NCBI RefSeq assembly: GCF_033807535.1
Contig: NZ_CP136856.1
Span: 1,235,001 to 1,299,000, forward strand
Direction of reading: 5' to 3'
From: Oceanisphaera sp. IT1-181
Lineage (GTDB): Bacteria; Pseudomonadota; Gammaproteobacteria; Enterobacterales; Aeromonadaceae
Length of the DNA stretch: 64,000 bases
The first letter of the stretch is position 1, and each line of letters starts with the position of its first letter. A program made the position numbers and the translations under genes. This document shows, piece after piece, positions 44,619-53,111 of this stretch. A model generated the notes under the pieces. It was not told the origin of the DNA. It made no database searches and saw nothing but the letters and a program-made list of their open reading frames with translations.

Positions 44619-45380
44619 TTAAACCAACACCGCCTCCAGTTCGGCCAGCCAGTCATCCACCGAAATAGCGAGCTGGCCGGTGATCTCCAGCTGCCTATCT
44701 TCAAAGATGTCCTGCTCTGGATATTGCGCCTGCCACTGGTCGATCACCGCATCTCGGTGCACCAATAGCGCTTCTATATGGGGTCGGAATAACACCAGCA
44801 TGTTGCTCAGCCAAATATTTACCGGCCAAGATGGATTAGCATGATCGATAACGAAGCTGTCCAGCATTGAGATCACCGCCTCTGCCGGATACCAGCTTTC
44901 ATCGGTCACCCAACGATTACAGGCGAACAAGCTTGAGGGATATCCCCAAGCATCCATAGCAATAGCAACCAAATGCGCAATCGCTTGCTCTTTTTGGGGC
45001 CAAGGCTCACTGGCCTGCGGATAATCCAGCATACAGAGCTCGGCGGGAATGGCGGGCGCACGCAAAAAGGTGTGGAAGTGGCCATGCTCCTGCTCACCAC
45101 CACGATGAGCGTGGTAGTAATATTGGCTGTGGCTGTCTTTATCCAATACATCGTCGAGAGGATAGTGGGTCATCTCAAAAAAAGTCCCTTGCCCTTTGAG
45201 TACTTCCCCTACGATATTAACCCCACCTTTGCTCATCACCCGATAGCATTCCCGAATTCGGGCGCCAGCTTCACGCAACCGACGTATATCTGCGGTTGCC
45301 AGGCTGGCCGCCACCGGTACTACCAGTTTGGGCAAGGGTTGCAGCGGGGTAGTTGTCATGGACATTGTTGAAATAGTCAT
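44619..45380 (-). CDS. Conserved protein of unknown function (DUF6969-like)
   Basis: About 253 residues, soluble. The central part has many His: YYYHAHRGGEQEHGHFHTF, then LRAPAIPAELCMLDYPQ, AIAMDAWGYPSSLFACNRWV and a helical C-terminus. The EHGHFH signature suggests a metal site and fits a family I remember as DUF6969; this is not certain. ATG at 45380 follows an AAGGAGG 12 bases upstream; the next ATG candidates (45365, 45359) are possible too. It lies downstream of the cysteine-repeat cytochrome on the same strand, 146 bp away, and may be cotranscribed. Confidence 0.68.
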   Translation of the reverse strand: MTISTMSMTTTPLQPLPKLVVPVAASLATADIRRLREAGARIRECYRVMSKGGVNIVGEVLKGQGTFFEMTHYPLDDVLDKDSHSQYYYHAHRGGEQEHGHFHTFLRAPAIPAELCMLDYPQASEPWPQKEQAIAHLVAIAMDAWGYPSSLFACNRWVTDESWYPAEAVISMLDSFVIDHANPSWPVNIWLSNMLVLFRPHIEALLVHRDAVIDQWQAQYPEQDIFEDRQLEITGQLAISVDDWLAELEAVLV

Positions 45381-45526
45381 CCTTGAGATAGCCCTCCTTG
45401 AAGTCGTTATTATCGCCGACAGTAAGCAAGCCGCCGGCACCATTACACAAATGGACTAAGCGGTATTCGCCGTCAATGGGCGAAGTGTCTGCCAGTTTCT
45501 CCCGGCAGACCACCATTGCCCCTTTA

Positions 45527-46471
45527 TTAATACTTGGGCGCGCAAGGACTCTTTGTCGCGCAAGGATTTTTTACGGCACAGGGATTAGCCTTACACGGGC
45601 TTTTCACCGCACAAGGGTTCTTCATCGCGCAGGGGTTAGCCTTACACGGGCTTTTCATTGCACAAGGGTTCTTCACAGCGCAGGGATTAGTCTTGCAGGG
45701 GCTTTTCATTGCACAAGGGTTCTTCATCGCACAGGGATTTTTTGCCGCACAAGGGTGGGGACCACTGGGTGAATAGCTTGATTGCTCGGTTTGGACATAG
45801 GCGACCAAGGCCGCTAGCTCTTTTGAATCCCACGCTAAGGGCTGCGTCGCCATGGGAGACATCATACAAATCTGGATCATTTCATCCAAATGCACCTGAC
45901 TCAGACCAAACTGATCTTGCGCCATGGCCACCGGATGGGGGTAGGGCAGGGCAAAACTGGCCTGATACATCATCTGACCTTGGTGGCAACTGCTACAAGC
46001 AAGGCCATTGCTACTTAGGCTGGTATCGTTAAATAGCGCTTTGCCTAGCGTGACTAACTCGGCGTTATCGCCTTGGTAAGGCTGATAATTAGCAGGGCGC
46101 TGCACGGCCTTGGCGGCACAGGGGTTGACTTTCGCCGGCTTAGTGGCGCAGGGGTTGGCTGAACAGGGGCTTTTCATGGCGCAAGGGTTTTTGGTCGCCC
46201 AGGGATTTTTATTGGCGCTAGGGTTGGCAGAGCAGGGACTCTTCACTGCGCAAGGGTTTTTAGTCGCACAAGGACTCTTGGTAGCAGACTCGGCGGCACT
46301 GCAGGGATTAGCCGCACAAGGATTCTTGCTCATGGCTACCTGTATATGCCCGCCCGACTCAACGGCTTGCACTGGGCCTGATAACGCAAGCGCCAACAAG
46401 GATGCCGACACCAAGACAGCAACGGGGGTAATACGAAAGTGAGACTCTAAGTACAAATGACATGGACGCAT
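45527..46471 (-). CDS. Exported cytochrome c with NPC/SPC cysteine repeats
   Basis: A 314-residue exported protein with three parts. After a signal sequence (to about residue 36, SGPVQA) come about 80 residues of SKNPCAANPC-type repeats with 9 Cys. Residues about 125-235 form a cytochrome c domain: heme site CSSCH (LACSSCHQGQ) and a likely axial Met in MATQPLAW. The last 75 residues repeat NPCAMK / SPCKANPC units with 13 more Cys and end CAPKY. Two repeats have lost Cys (NPSANK, NPWATK). The spaced Cys and Lys suggest metal binding, perhaps copper; this is inference. ATG at 46471 has AAGGAG seven bases upstream. Confidence 0.85.
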   Translation of the reverse strand: MRPCHLYLESHFRITPVAVLVSASLLALALSGPVQAVESGGHIQVAMSKNPCAANPCSAAESATKSPCATKNPCAVKSPCSANPSANKNPWATKNPCAMKSPCSANPCATKPAKVNPCAAKAVQRPANYQPYQGDNAELVTLGKALFNDTSLSSNGLACSSCHQGQMMYQASFALPYPHPVAMAQDQFGLSQVHLDEMIQICMMSPMATQPLAWDSKELAALVAYVQTEQSSYSPSGPHPCAAKNPCAMKNPCAMKSPCKTNPCAVKNPCAMKSPCKANPCAMKNPCAVKSPCKANPCAVKNPCATKSPCAPKY

Positions 46472-46732
46472 GTACATACTCCTTAAGATAAGGTCTGCCA
46501 TGAAAGGCACCGCATAAAAAATGCCTTGCGTACTAATAAGACGTGGCTAACAGTCTAGTTATTACAAAAGCCGCTTATTTTTATTGGCCATCTTATGCCC
46601 GCGGCCAATCTCACTGTAAGAATCGTGCGCTCGGTGACGACTTTGTTCTTAAGCTTAACGCTAATGATAGTCGGTACTAACTGGCTTCAATGCCATAAAG
46701 GCCAGCCTCATCGCCATAAAAAGGATTTTCTT

Positions 46733-48883
46733 ATGCGCAAACCCCTACTGCTTATCCTGCTAGTGCTGCTCATGGCGCTGTTTTTTATCTTCAACCTAGG
46801 TGACTGGTTTACTCTGGACGCCCTCAAACAACAACAGGCGCACATTGCCACGATGCGCGCCGAGTCGCCTTGGTTGATGGCGGGCGGTTTTTTTGTGCTG
46901 TATGTGCTGCTGGCTGCGTTGTCATTGCCTGGGGCGGCCATTATGACCTTGGCCGCGGGCGCCTTTTTCGGCGTCTGGCAAGGGTTGGTGTTGGTGTCAT
47001 TTGCCTCGAGTATCGGTGCCACATTGGCGTTCTTGGTATCGCGGTTTCTGCTTCGAAATCAGGTACAACACCGCTTCGGTGACCGACTTAAGGCCATCGA
47101 TAAGGGCATTAACCGAGACGGCGCCTTCTATCTGTTTACCCTACGCTTGGTGCCGGTGTTTCCGTTTTTTATTATTAATTTGCTGATGGGGCTGACCGCG
47201 CTGCCCATTCGCACCTTTTATTGGGTAAGCCAGCTCGGTATGTTGCCCGGTACTCTGGTATATGTGAACGCCGGCACCCAGCTGGCGGCCATCAATAGCG
47301 TAAGCGGCATACTGTCGCCGACTTTGTTAGCCTCGTTTGCCTTGCTCGGTATTTTTCCGCTGCTGGCGCGTGCCGTGCTGCGTTTTGTACAGCGGCGTAA
47401 GGTGTATCGTGGTTTTAATAAACCCGCTCACTTTGACTGCAACCTGATCGTGATCGGCGCCGGTGCCGCAGGCTTAGTCAGCGCCTATATTGCCGCGGCG
47501 GTTAAGGCCAAGGTTACGCTTATTGAGGGCGGCAATATGGGCGGGGACTGTCTTAATACCGGTTGTGTACCCAGCAAGGCATTGCTGCGCAGTGCCAAAC
47601 TGGCTCACCAGATGCGCCATGCCGCGCATTATGGCCTCACCAGCACGGCACCTGAATTCAGCTTTAAACGCGTGATGCAGCGAGTACAGGCCGTGATCAA
47701 TAAGATAGCCCCTCACGACAGCGTGGAGCGCTATACCAAACTCGGCGTAAACGTCTTGCAAGGCCACGGCAAACTGGTCGACCCTTGGACGGTAGAAGTG
47801 ACCTTGAGCAACGGTGATGTGCAGCGGCTGACGGCGCGCAGTATTATTATTGCCACGGGCGCCAGTGCTGCGGTGCCGCCATTGCCTGGGCTGGATAAAG
47901 TGGACTACCTGACCAGTGACACTTTGTGGCAGGCCATGGCCCAACGAGAGTCGCCACCGACTCGATTATTAATACTGGGTGGGGGGCCGATTGGTTGCGA
48001 GCTGGCTCAAGCCTTTGCGCGCTTGGGCTCTAGCGTCACCTTGGTGCAACGCAATGCCCGTCTCATGCCCAAAGAAGATACCGAAGTTAGTGAATGGGTT
48101 AAACAAGCGTTGGTCGCAGACGGGGTGCGGGTGCTCACCGATTGTGACACTACGCAATTAGCGCCTATTTCTGCAGGCATACGACTAGAAGTAAACCAAG
48201 GCGACACACCGCTTATCCTTGAGGCCGACACCCTATTGCTGGCGCTAGGTCGGCGCGCACGACTGCAAGGCTTTGGGTTAACGGAGCTCGGCATCACCAC
48301 AGAGCGCACCGTGACCACCAATGAGTATCTAGAAACCTTGTACCCTAATATTTATGCGGCCGGTGACGTGGCCGGACCCTATCAATTTACCCACACCGCA
48401 GCTCACATGGCGTGGTATGCGAGCGTGAATGCGCTATTTGGCCAGTTTAAACGCTTTAAGGTCGATTACTCCATCGTACCTTGGTGTACCTTTGTCGATC
48501 CCGAGGTAGCCCGAGTGGGCTTAAACGAGCAAGAAGCCACCGCACAAAATATCGACTATGAAGTCACGCGGTTTAATCTGAGCGAGCTCGACCGAGCCAT
48601 TACCGACGGCTCAGATCAGGGCTTTATTAAGGTGTTAACCCCGCCGGGTAAAGACCGAATACTGGGGGTGACCATAGTAGGTGAGCATGCGGGTGATGTG
48701 CTGGTAGAATATGTGCTGGCCATGAAACATAAGCTCGGCCTTAACAAGATATTGGGTACCATGCATGTGTATCCTACGCTGGCAGAAGCCAATAAATACG
48801 TGGCCGGAGAGTGGAAGCGCGCCCATGCGCCCAAACGCATATTGGCATGCTTAAGCCGTTATCACAGCTGGCGACGGGGGTAG
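46733..48883 (+). CDS. VTT-domain membrane protein fused to a FAD disulfide oxidoreductase
   Basis: A 716-residue fusion. Residues 1-225 are a TVP38/TMEM64 (VTT, SNARE-associated) membrane domain with LSLPGAAIMTLAAGAFFG and RLVPVFPFFIINLLMG. From residue 233 a class I pyridine-nucleotide disulfide oxidoreductase follows: FAD site LIVIGAGAAGLVSAY, redox pair in GGDCLNTGCVPSKA near 272, NAD(P) site LLILGGGPIGCELA, and the dimerisation domain to the end. It resembles mercuric reductase and lipoamide dehydrogenase in form; the substrate is unknown. The start is ATG at 46733 with AAAAGGA upstream; a longer frame from 46595 lacks a site. Confidence 0.9.
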   Translation: MRKPLLLILLVLLMALFFIFNLGDWFTLDALKQQQAHIATMRAESPWLMAGGFFVLYVLLAALSLPGAAIMTLAAGAFFGVWQGLVLVSFASSIGATLAFLVSRFLLRNQVQHRFGDRLKAIDKGINRDGAFYLFTLRLVPVFPFFIINLLMGLTALPIRTFYWVSQLGMLPGTLVYVNAGTQLAAINSVSGILSPTLLASFALLGIFPLLARAVLRFVQRRKVYRGFNKPAHFDCNLIVIGAGAAGLVSAYIAAAVKAKVTLIEGGNMGGDCLNTGCVPSKALLRSAKLAHQMRHAAHYGLTSTAPEFSFKRVMQRVQAVINKIAPHDSVERYTKLGVNVLQGHGKLVDPWTVEVTLSNGDVQRLTARSIIIATGASAAVPPLPGLDKVDYLTSDTLWQAMAQRESPPTRLLILGGGPIGCELAQAFARLGSSVTLVQRNARLMPKEDTEVSEWVKQALVADGVRVLTDCDTTQLAPISAGIRLEVNQGDTPLILEADTLLLALGRRARLQGFGLTELGITTERTVTTNEYLETLYPNIYAAGDVAGPYQFTHTAAHMAWYASVNALFGQFKRFKVDYSIVPWCTFVDPEVARVGLNEQEATAQNIDYEVTRFNLSELDRAITDGSDQGFIKVLTPPGKDRILGVTIVGEHAGDVLVEYVLAMKHKLGLNKILGTMHVYPTLAEANKYVAGEWKRAHAPKRILACLSRYHSWRRG

Positions 48884-49016
48884 GAGTTTCACCAGAGCGA
48901 GGGCGCTTGTTTCTTCAAGAAAAATCTTACACCCATAATTTTTTGCAACGAAATCTACGAAAAAACACAGAAAAAACACAGAAAAATAAAGATAAGCTCG
49001 GAAAGCTTTAAGTTTT

Positions 49017-49202
49017 CTGTAGGGGCCCGTCTCTTCGGCGAAGAGGACTTCGGCCCGGTTTGGTGTTTTGGTTTAAATCTAAACCTCAGTAACAGCCAGC
49101 AGAGCTGGCCTGCCGAAGTCCTCTTTATTAAAGAGACGGGGGCAGCTACAAAGAACAAACCGAAACAGGGTGCATTATGGCTGAGGTTCATACGTAATCA
49201 GG
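49017..49202. repeat. Composite palindromic element, copy C (left-truncated, 186 bp)
   Basis: A nested unit (49017-49151) with CTGTAG / CTACAA ends and arms GGGCC/GGCCC, followed by a 51-bp outer arm that is the exact reverse complement of 16546-16596. The opposite outer arm is absent. Its terminal 15 bases (49188-49202) are the end of mtnK. A degenerate ACACAGAAAAA repeat abuts it on the left (48944-48990). Confidence 0.85.
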
Positions 49203-50360
49203 TAACGCTATCTTCTCCAGCTGGGCGTCATCAAGTTGGTCGGCGTGCATGATAAGAGCGGGGCCCAGTGCTAAGGCGTGCCGTTGGCTGGCGATTTTTT
49301 GGTTTGGGTCGGCAATGTTTTCAATATCTGCCACATGGGCTACGCCTAGGGTGCGGCGTATCATTTCACAACCGGCATACCCTAAGGCGTCTTGCCACAC
49401 CTGACGTAAAAAGACGGCTATATAGTCAGGCTCGGCTAGGGCTGGATCCGCGGTTTGGCTGGCTAATAAAAAGAACTGGGCGTGAAAGCTTTGCCAAAAG
49501 GCTTGTACGTCCTTAATGCGCTGCCGCTGTGGAGACGAAGACGGTTGGCTACATAAATTAAGCAACAAGTTGGCTATCAGTACGCCCACATCAAAGCCCA
49601 TGGGGCCATAGCCGCCAAATTCCGCATCAATCACTTTAAGCTTGCCGGCGCCCACCATCACGGATCCGGTATGCAAGTCCCCATGCAATAACGCTTGGCC
49701 CTTGCAGCGAAAGTCATGCTTTAGTTTGGCTACTCGTATTTTTAATGCCTGATCGGCCCAAAGCTGCTCGGCATCGTGGCGAATGCCTGCGGCCACATTA
49801 TTTCGTTCATGATCACAAAAGGGATCGACAAAATATACCGCTTCGCTGATCGACATTAACTCGGGGTTGGCAAACTGTATATGTGCCGCCCGCTGTGCTT
49901 GATAATCCAAGCGGAAGTCACTGCTGTGCACATGCACCTGTGCTAAATATTCCCCTAGCTGCACAGGAGCATCAGGGAAATGCTGGCCGTTCAACAAGGC
50001 TTGGCGCCACACTTGCAGCTCCGATAAATCTTCTAACAGCATCGCCGACAAAGACGCATCGTGATGCAATACCGCCACCGTAAACTTGGGGCAACACTGC
50101 CCATGTTGCAGCAATATTTCCGCTTCTATGCGCGCGCGGTGGCGCGTTAGGGGCCAAGACTCACCAATGCAGCGAATATAGGGCAGCGCCTGTTTTACAA
50201 TCCATCCTGTTGCCTCACCAGGCTGGCACACCTTAAACACCTGATTGAGGTTGCCATCTCCAATTTCTGCTCCGTGCAAGACCATCTCTGGCCCAAGCTG
50301 GGCCGCCTCACGGGCATAGGCAATGGCATCTTCAGGATTAAATATTCGATATTGGCGCAT
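49188..50360 (-). CDS. mtnK: 5-methylthioribose kinase
   Basis: Phosphorylates 5-methylthioribose in the methionine salvage pathway. The 390-residue APH-fold kinase has the nucleotide region EIGDGNLNQVFKV near 37, the catalytic loop LLHGDLHTGSVMV near 225 and the metal loop VIDAEFGGYGPMGFDVG near 244, all typical of MtnK. The ATG at 50360 has GGAG five bases upstream. The last four codons (PDYV) and the TGA stop lie within the terminus of repeat copy C, so the natural C-terminus has been replaced. No other mtn gene is in the window. Confidence 0.87.
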   Translation of the reverse strand: MRQYRIFNPEDAIAYAREAAQLGPEMVLHGAEIGDGNLNQVFKVCQPGEATGWIVKQALPYIRCIGESWPLTRHRARIEAEILLQHGQCCPKFTVAVLHHDASLSAMLLEDLSELQVWRQALLNGQHFPDAPVQLGEYLAQVHVHSSDFRLDYQAQRAAHIQFANPELMSISEAVYFVDPFCDHERNNVAAGIRHDAEQLWADQALKIRVAKLKHDFRCKGQALLHGDLHTGSVMVGAGKLKVIDAEFGGYGPMGFDVGVLIANLLLNLCSQPSSSPQRQRIKDVQAFWQSFHAQFFLLASQTADPALAEPDYIAVFLRQVWQDALGYAGCEMIRRTLGVAHVADIENIADPNQKIASQRHALALGPALIMHADQLDDAQLEKIALPDYV

Positions 50361-50580
50361 CAGGGCTCCCTGCACTTGGCCTAGGTGAGTAGAAAAAAGT
50401 AATTAAAATCGCACGTACTGTAATAAAGCCGAGCCTGCTCACGACTTAAGTTAAGACTCAAGCATAACAACACAAACAAGACACCCAGCACAACATCGGC
50501 AACATTAGAGTCCTAAATGAGTGCGCAGACGCTAAGCTGCATATACTCTGATTATCCGCTGCCACCACTACATAAGAGTC

Positions 50581-51174
50581 ATGATGGATCATAGACATAA
50601 TGTTGCACACCCTTTGTTGTCCGAGGAATTACGTCGACAAATGCTGCGTTTTGCCACCTTACAGTTAAAAGATGCGCAATTGGCAGAAGACGCAGTGCAG
50701 GAGGCCATGTTGGGTGCATTTAAATACGCTGATAGCTTTAAAGGTCGTGCCGCCTATAAAAACTGGGTGTTTGCCATTCTTAAGCACAAAATTGTGGATG
50801 TGATCCGCAAAAACCAGCGCTTGGTTACGCTCACCAGTTTAGGTGCCGATGACGACAATCATTTAGAAGAGCAGCTATTTAACCGGTTTGGCATGTGGCA
50901 CAAAGTAGAGCGTCCCGTGGAATGGAGCGAGCCAGAAAGCAGCCAAGAAGATCAGGAGTTTTGGACCTTGTTTGAATTGTGTTTAGACAAGCTGCCATCT
51001 AATCAGGGCCGTACTTTTATGATGCGCGAATTTATTGGTTTAGAAAGCCGTGAAATCTGCTTAGAGCTGGATTTAACGGTCAGTAACCTTAATGTGTTGC
51101 TCTATCGAGCACGGTTACGGTTGCGCGAATGCCTAGAAAATACCTGGCAACAACAAGGAGACTGCCCATGTTGA
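50581..51174 (+). CDS. ECF-type sigma factor
   Basis: A 197-residue sigma-70 family factor. Region 2 is seen in LRFATLQLKDAQLAEDAVQE and FKGRAAYKNWVFAILKHKIV with the following DVIRKNQR. Region 4 is LPSNQGRTFMMREFIGLESR followed by the helix-turn-helix EICLELDLTVSNLNVLLYRA. An acidic insert separates them. The C-terminus ends GDCPC. It overlaps the zinc-finger gene by seven bases and very likely drives its own operon. Confidence 0.93.
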   Translation: MMDHRHNVAHPLLSEELRRQMLRFATLQLKDAQLAEDAVQEAMLGAFKYADSFKGRAAYKNWVFAILKHKIVDVIRKNQRLVTLTSLGADDDNHLEEQLFNRFGMWHKVERPVEWSEPESSQEDQEFWTLFELCLDKLPSNQGRTFMMREFIGLESREICLELDLTVSNLNVLLYRARLRLRECLENTWQQQGDCPC

Positions 51175-51398
51175 GTTGTCACAAAGCCACTCGGCTAATG
51201 TCTGAGAGTCAAGAACGCCCCTTAAGCCAATTTGAGCAGCTCTCTTTGGCGCTGCACACTGTGATGTGTAACGGTTGTCGTCAATTTGAACGGCAGTTAC
51301 CGATCATTCGCTCATTGGCGCATCGCTTTGCTCACCGACCCGAGACCACAGCGACCGTGCAGGAACCACAAGATAGGGTTGAGAAAGACGGCGGCTAA
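51168..51398 (+). CDS. Zinc-finger (zf-HC2-like) anti-sigma factor
   Basis: A 76-residue protein beginning MLSCHKATRLMSESQERPLS with later HTVMCNGCRQF. This gives the H-x3-... C-x2-C zinc arrangement of zinc-binding anti-sigma domains. It has no membrane segment, so it is a soluble anti-sigma like ChrR/RsrA N-domains. ATG at 51168 overlaps the sigma gene by seven bases. It would hold the sigma factor inactive until a redox, zinc or arsenic-type signal changes the zinc site; the signal is inferred. Confidence 0.85.
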   Translation: MLSCHKATRLMSESQERPLSQFEQLSLALHTVMCNGCRQFERQLPIIRSLAHRFAHRPETTATVQEPQDRVEKDGG

Positions 51399-51444
51399 CA
51401 TCGGTGATGTTGCGCCAACCGCGATTCGCCTAAAGAAAGGAATC

Positions 51445-52449
51445 ATGATGCGAGACACTTTACCTCTACTCGACTTAACGGGCTTTCCGGCCCTCAAACG
51501 TAATGCGCTGGACACATTGCAGGTGAATTTGGGCTATATGTGCAACATGAAATGTGTGCATTGTCATGTGGCCGCCGGCCCTCATCGCACCGAAATGATG
51601 GATGACGCCAACCTCAATTTAATTCCCCGTGTGTTGCAGGCTCGCAAGCTGACCACCCTTGATTTAACCGGCGGCGCCCCCGAGATGCACCCGCGCTTTC
51701 GCGAGGTAGTGATTGCCGCGCGCAAGCTGGGTGTGCATGTAATAGACAGGTGTAACCTCACTATTTTATATGAGCCAGGCCACGAAACCTTGGCCGACTT
51801 TTTAGCCGAGCACCAAGTAGAAGTGGTGGCGTCATTGCCGTGCTATGAGCTGGAGAATGTGGATAAACAGCGCGGTAAGGGCACCTTTAATAAAAGTATT
51901 GCCGCATTACAACAACTTAATCAGCTGGGTTATGGTCAGCCCGATTCTGGCTTGATATTAAATTTGGTTTATAACCCACAAGGGGCGACCCTGCCGCCAG
52001 AGCAGCAAGGCTTGGAGGCGGCATATCGCCGTGAGCTGCTGGCGCATTTTGATATTCGGTTTAATCATCTGTTTGCCTTGGCCAATATGCCCATTAAACG
52101 CTTTGGTGATTACCTGATCACCAAGGGGCAGTTTCATGATTATCTGCGGTTATTAAAAGACAATTATTCAGCCGATAATCTAGCGAACTTGATGTGTCGA
52201 AATCTTGTTAGTGTGGACTGGCAAGGCTACTTATATGACTGCGACTTTAATCAGCAATTAGGGCTGCGGCTGCCCGATGCAAACGATCAAGAACACCGAC
52301 CTCATCTGCGCGATCTGCTGCATCGTGAGCTAAACGGCCAGCCGATAAGGGTCGCCGAGCATTGCTATGGCTGTACCGCGGGCCAAGGCAGCAGCTGCAG
52401 TGGTGCTTTAGATAGTAGCCCGCTACACGATGCACCTAAGGCCTCATAG
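51445..52449 (+). CDS. arsS: Radical SAM protein ArsS (arsenosugar biosynthesis type)
   Basis: A 334-residue radical SAM enzyme. The iron-sulfur site is C33, C37 and C40 in YMCNMKCVHCHV. The C-terminal Cys-rich end HCYGCTAGQGSSCSGAL fits the ArsS family, which is sometimes a selenoprotein; here a TGC/AGC pair fills the site. ArsS is proposed to make the deoxyadenosyl-arsenic step in arsenosugar synthesis. ATG at 51445 has AAAGG four bases upstream (51448 is possible). The stop overlaps the next start (TAGTG). No arsM or arsenite genes are near, so an arsenic role is uncertain here. Confidence 0.88.
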   Translation: MMRDTLPLLDLTGFPALKRNALDTLQVNLGYMCNMKCVHCHVAAGPHRTEMMDDANLNLIPRVLQARKLTTLDLTGGAPEMHPRFREVVIAARKLGVHVIDRCNLTILYEPGHETLADFLAEHQVEVVASLPCYELENVDKQRGKGTFNKSIAALQQLNQLGYGQPDSGLILNLVYNPQGATLPPEQQGLEAAYRRELLAHFDIRFNHLFALANMPIKRFGDYLITKGQFHDYLRLLKDNYSADNLANLMCRNLVSVDWQGYLYDCDFNQQLGLRLPDANDQEHRPHLRDLLHRELNGQPIRVAEHCYGCTAGQGSSCSGALDSSPLHDAPKAS

Positions 52450-53111
52450 TGTTGTCCATTATTATTCCCATGCTCAATGAGGCCAAGGCGCTGCCTAGCA
52501 CCTTGGCAGCTTTGGCGGATCAGACGTCTAATATCGAGCTGGTTTTGGTGGATGGCGGCAGTAGTGACCAGTCGGTGGCTATTGCACTGCAAGAGGACGT
52601 TAAAGTGTTAAGTAGTACTGCGGGGCGCGCTCGGCAAATGAACGTAGGCGCCGCATATGCCAACGGTGAGTACCTGTTATTTTTGCATGCGGACACTCGG
52701 TTGCCTGCGCATTTTGAGTCGCTGATCAGTACGGCATTGGCGCAGCATCAGTGGGGGCGATTTGATGTGGCCATTAGTGGCCAGCACCCTATGCTAAAAA
52801 TCATCAGTTTTATGATGAACTGGCGGTCTCGTTGGTCAGGCATTGCTACCGGCGATCAAGCGCTGTTTATGCGCCGCACCGCGTTTAAGGCCGTTGGTGG
52901 TTTTCCCGAACAAGACTTAATGGAAGATATCGCCCTTAGCCAGCGCCTAAAGTGCGTGGGCCAGCCGGCTTGTTTACGGCAAAAAGTGCAGACCTCGGGG
53001 CGGCGTTGGGAACAAAACGGCGTATGGCGCACCATTTGGCTCATGTGGCGATTGCGCTTTGCTTACTGGTGCGGCGAGTGCCCGAGTCAATTAGCCAGGA
53101 GGTATCGTTGA
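52449..53111 (+). CDS. Family 2 glycosyltransferase, TIGR04283 type
   Basis: A 220-residue GT-A fold transferase. It starts MLSIIIPMLNEAKALPSTLA and has LVDGGSSDQSV, AYANGEYLLFLHADTRLP (the DxD-like HAD) and the GDQALFMRRTAF and FPEQDLMEDIALSQRLK motifs typical of the TIGR04283 group linked to ArsS. GTG start overlaps the arsS stop by one base. It presumably adds a sugar to a product of this operon. Confidence 0.9.
   Translation: MLSIIIPMLNEAKALPSTLAALADQTSNIELVLVDGGSSDQSVAIALQEDVKVLSSTAGRARQMNVGAAYANGEYLLFLHADTRLPAHFESLISTALAQHQWGRFDVAISGQHPMLKIISFMMNWRSRWSGIATGDQALFMRRTAFKAVGGFPEQDLMEDIALSQRLKCVGQPACLRQKVQTSGRRWEQNGVWRTIWLMWRLRFAYWCGECPSQLARRYR

Noticed and set aside
45534..46442. Plus-strand open frames over the cytochrome gene (GLFIAQGF-type repeats)
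   Set aside because: They are the complement of the Cys-repeat coding DNA; the minus frame has the signal peptide, heme site and ribosome site.
46595..46732. Longer N-terminus for the VTT-oxidoreductase fusion
   Set aside because: No ribosome site at 46595; AAAAGGA precedes the ATG at 46733 and that start gives a normal membrane-domain beginning.
51286..51444. Longer N-terminus for ArsS overlapping the anti-sigma gene
   Set aside because: The extension is the anti-sigma sequence in another frame; AAAGG supports the start at 51445.
51445..52449. Selenocysteine codon in ArsS
   Set aside because: No in-frame TGA occurs at the C-terminal CxG site; the frame is open to the TAG stop.
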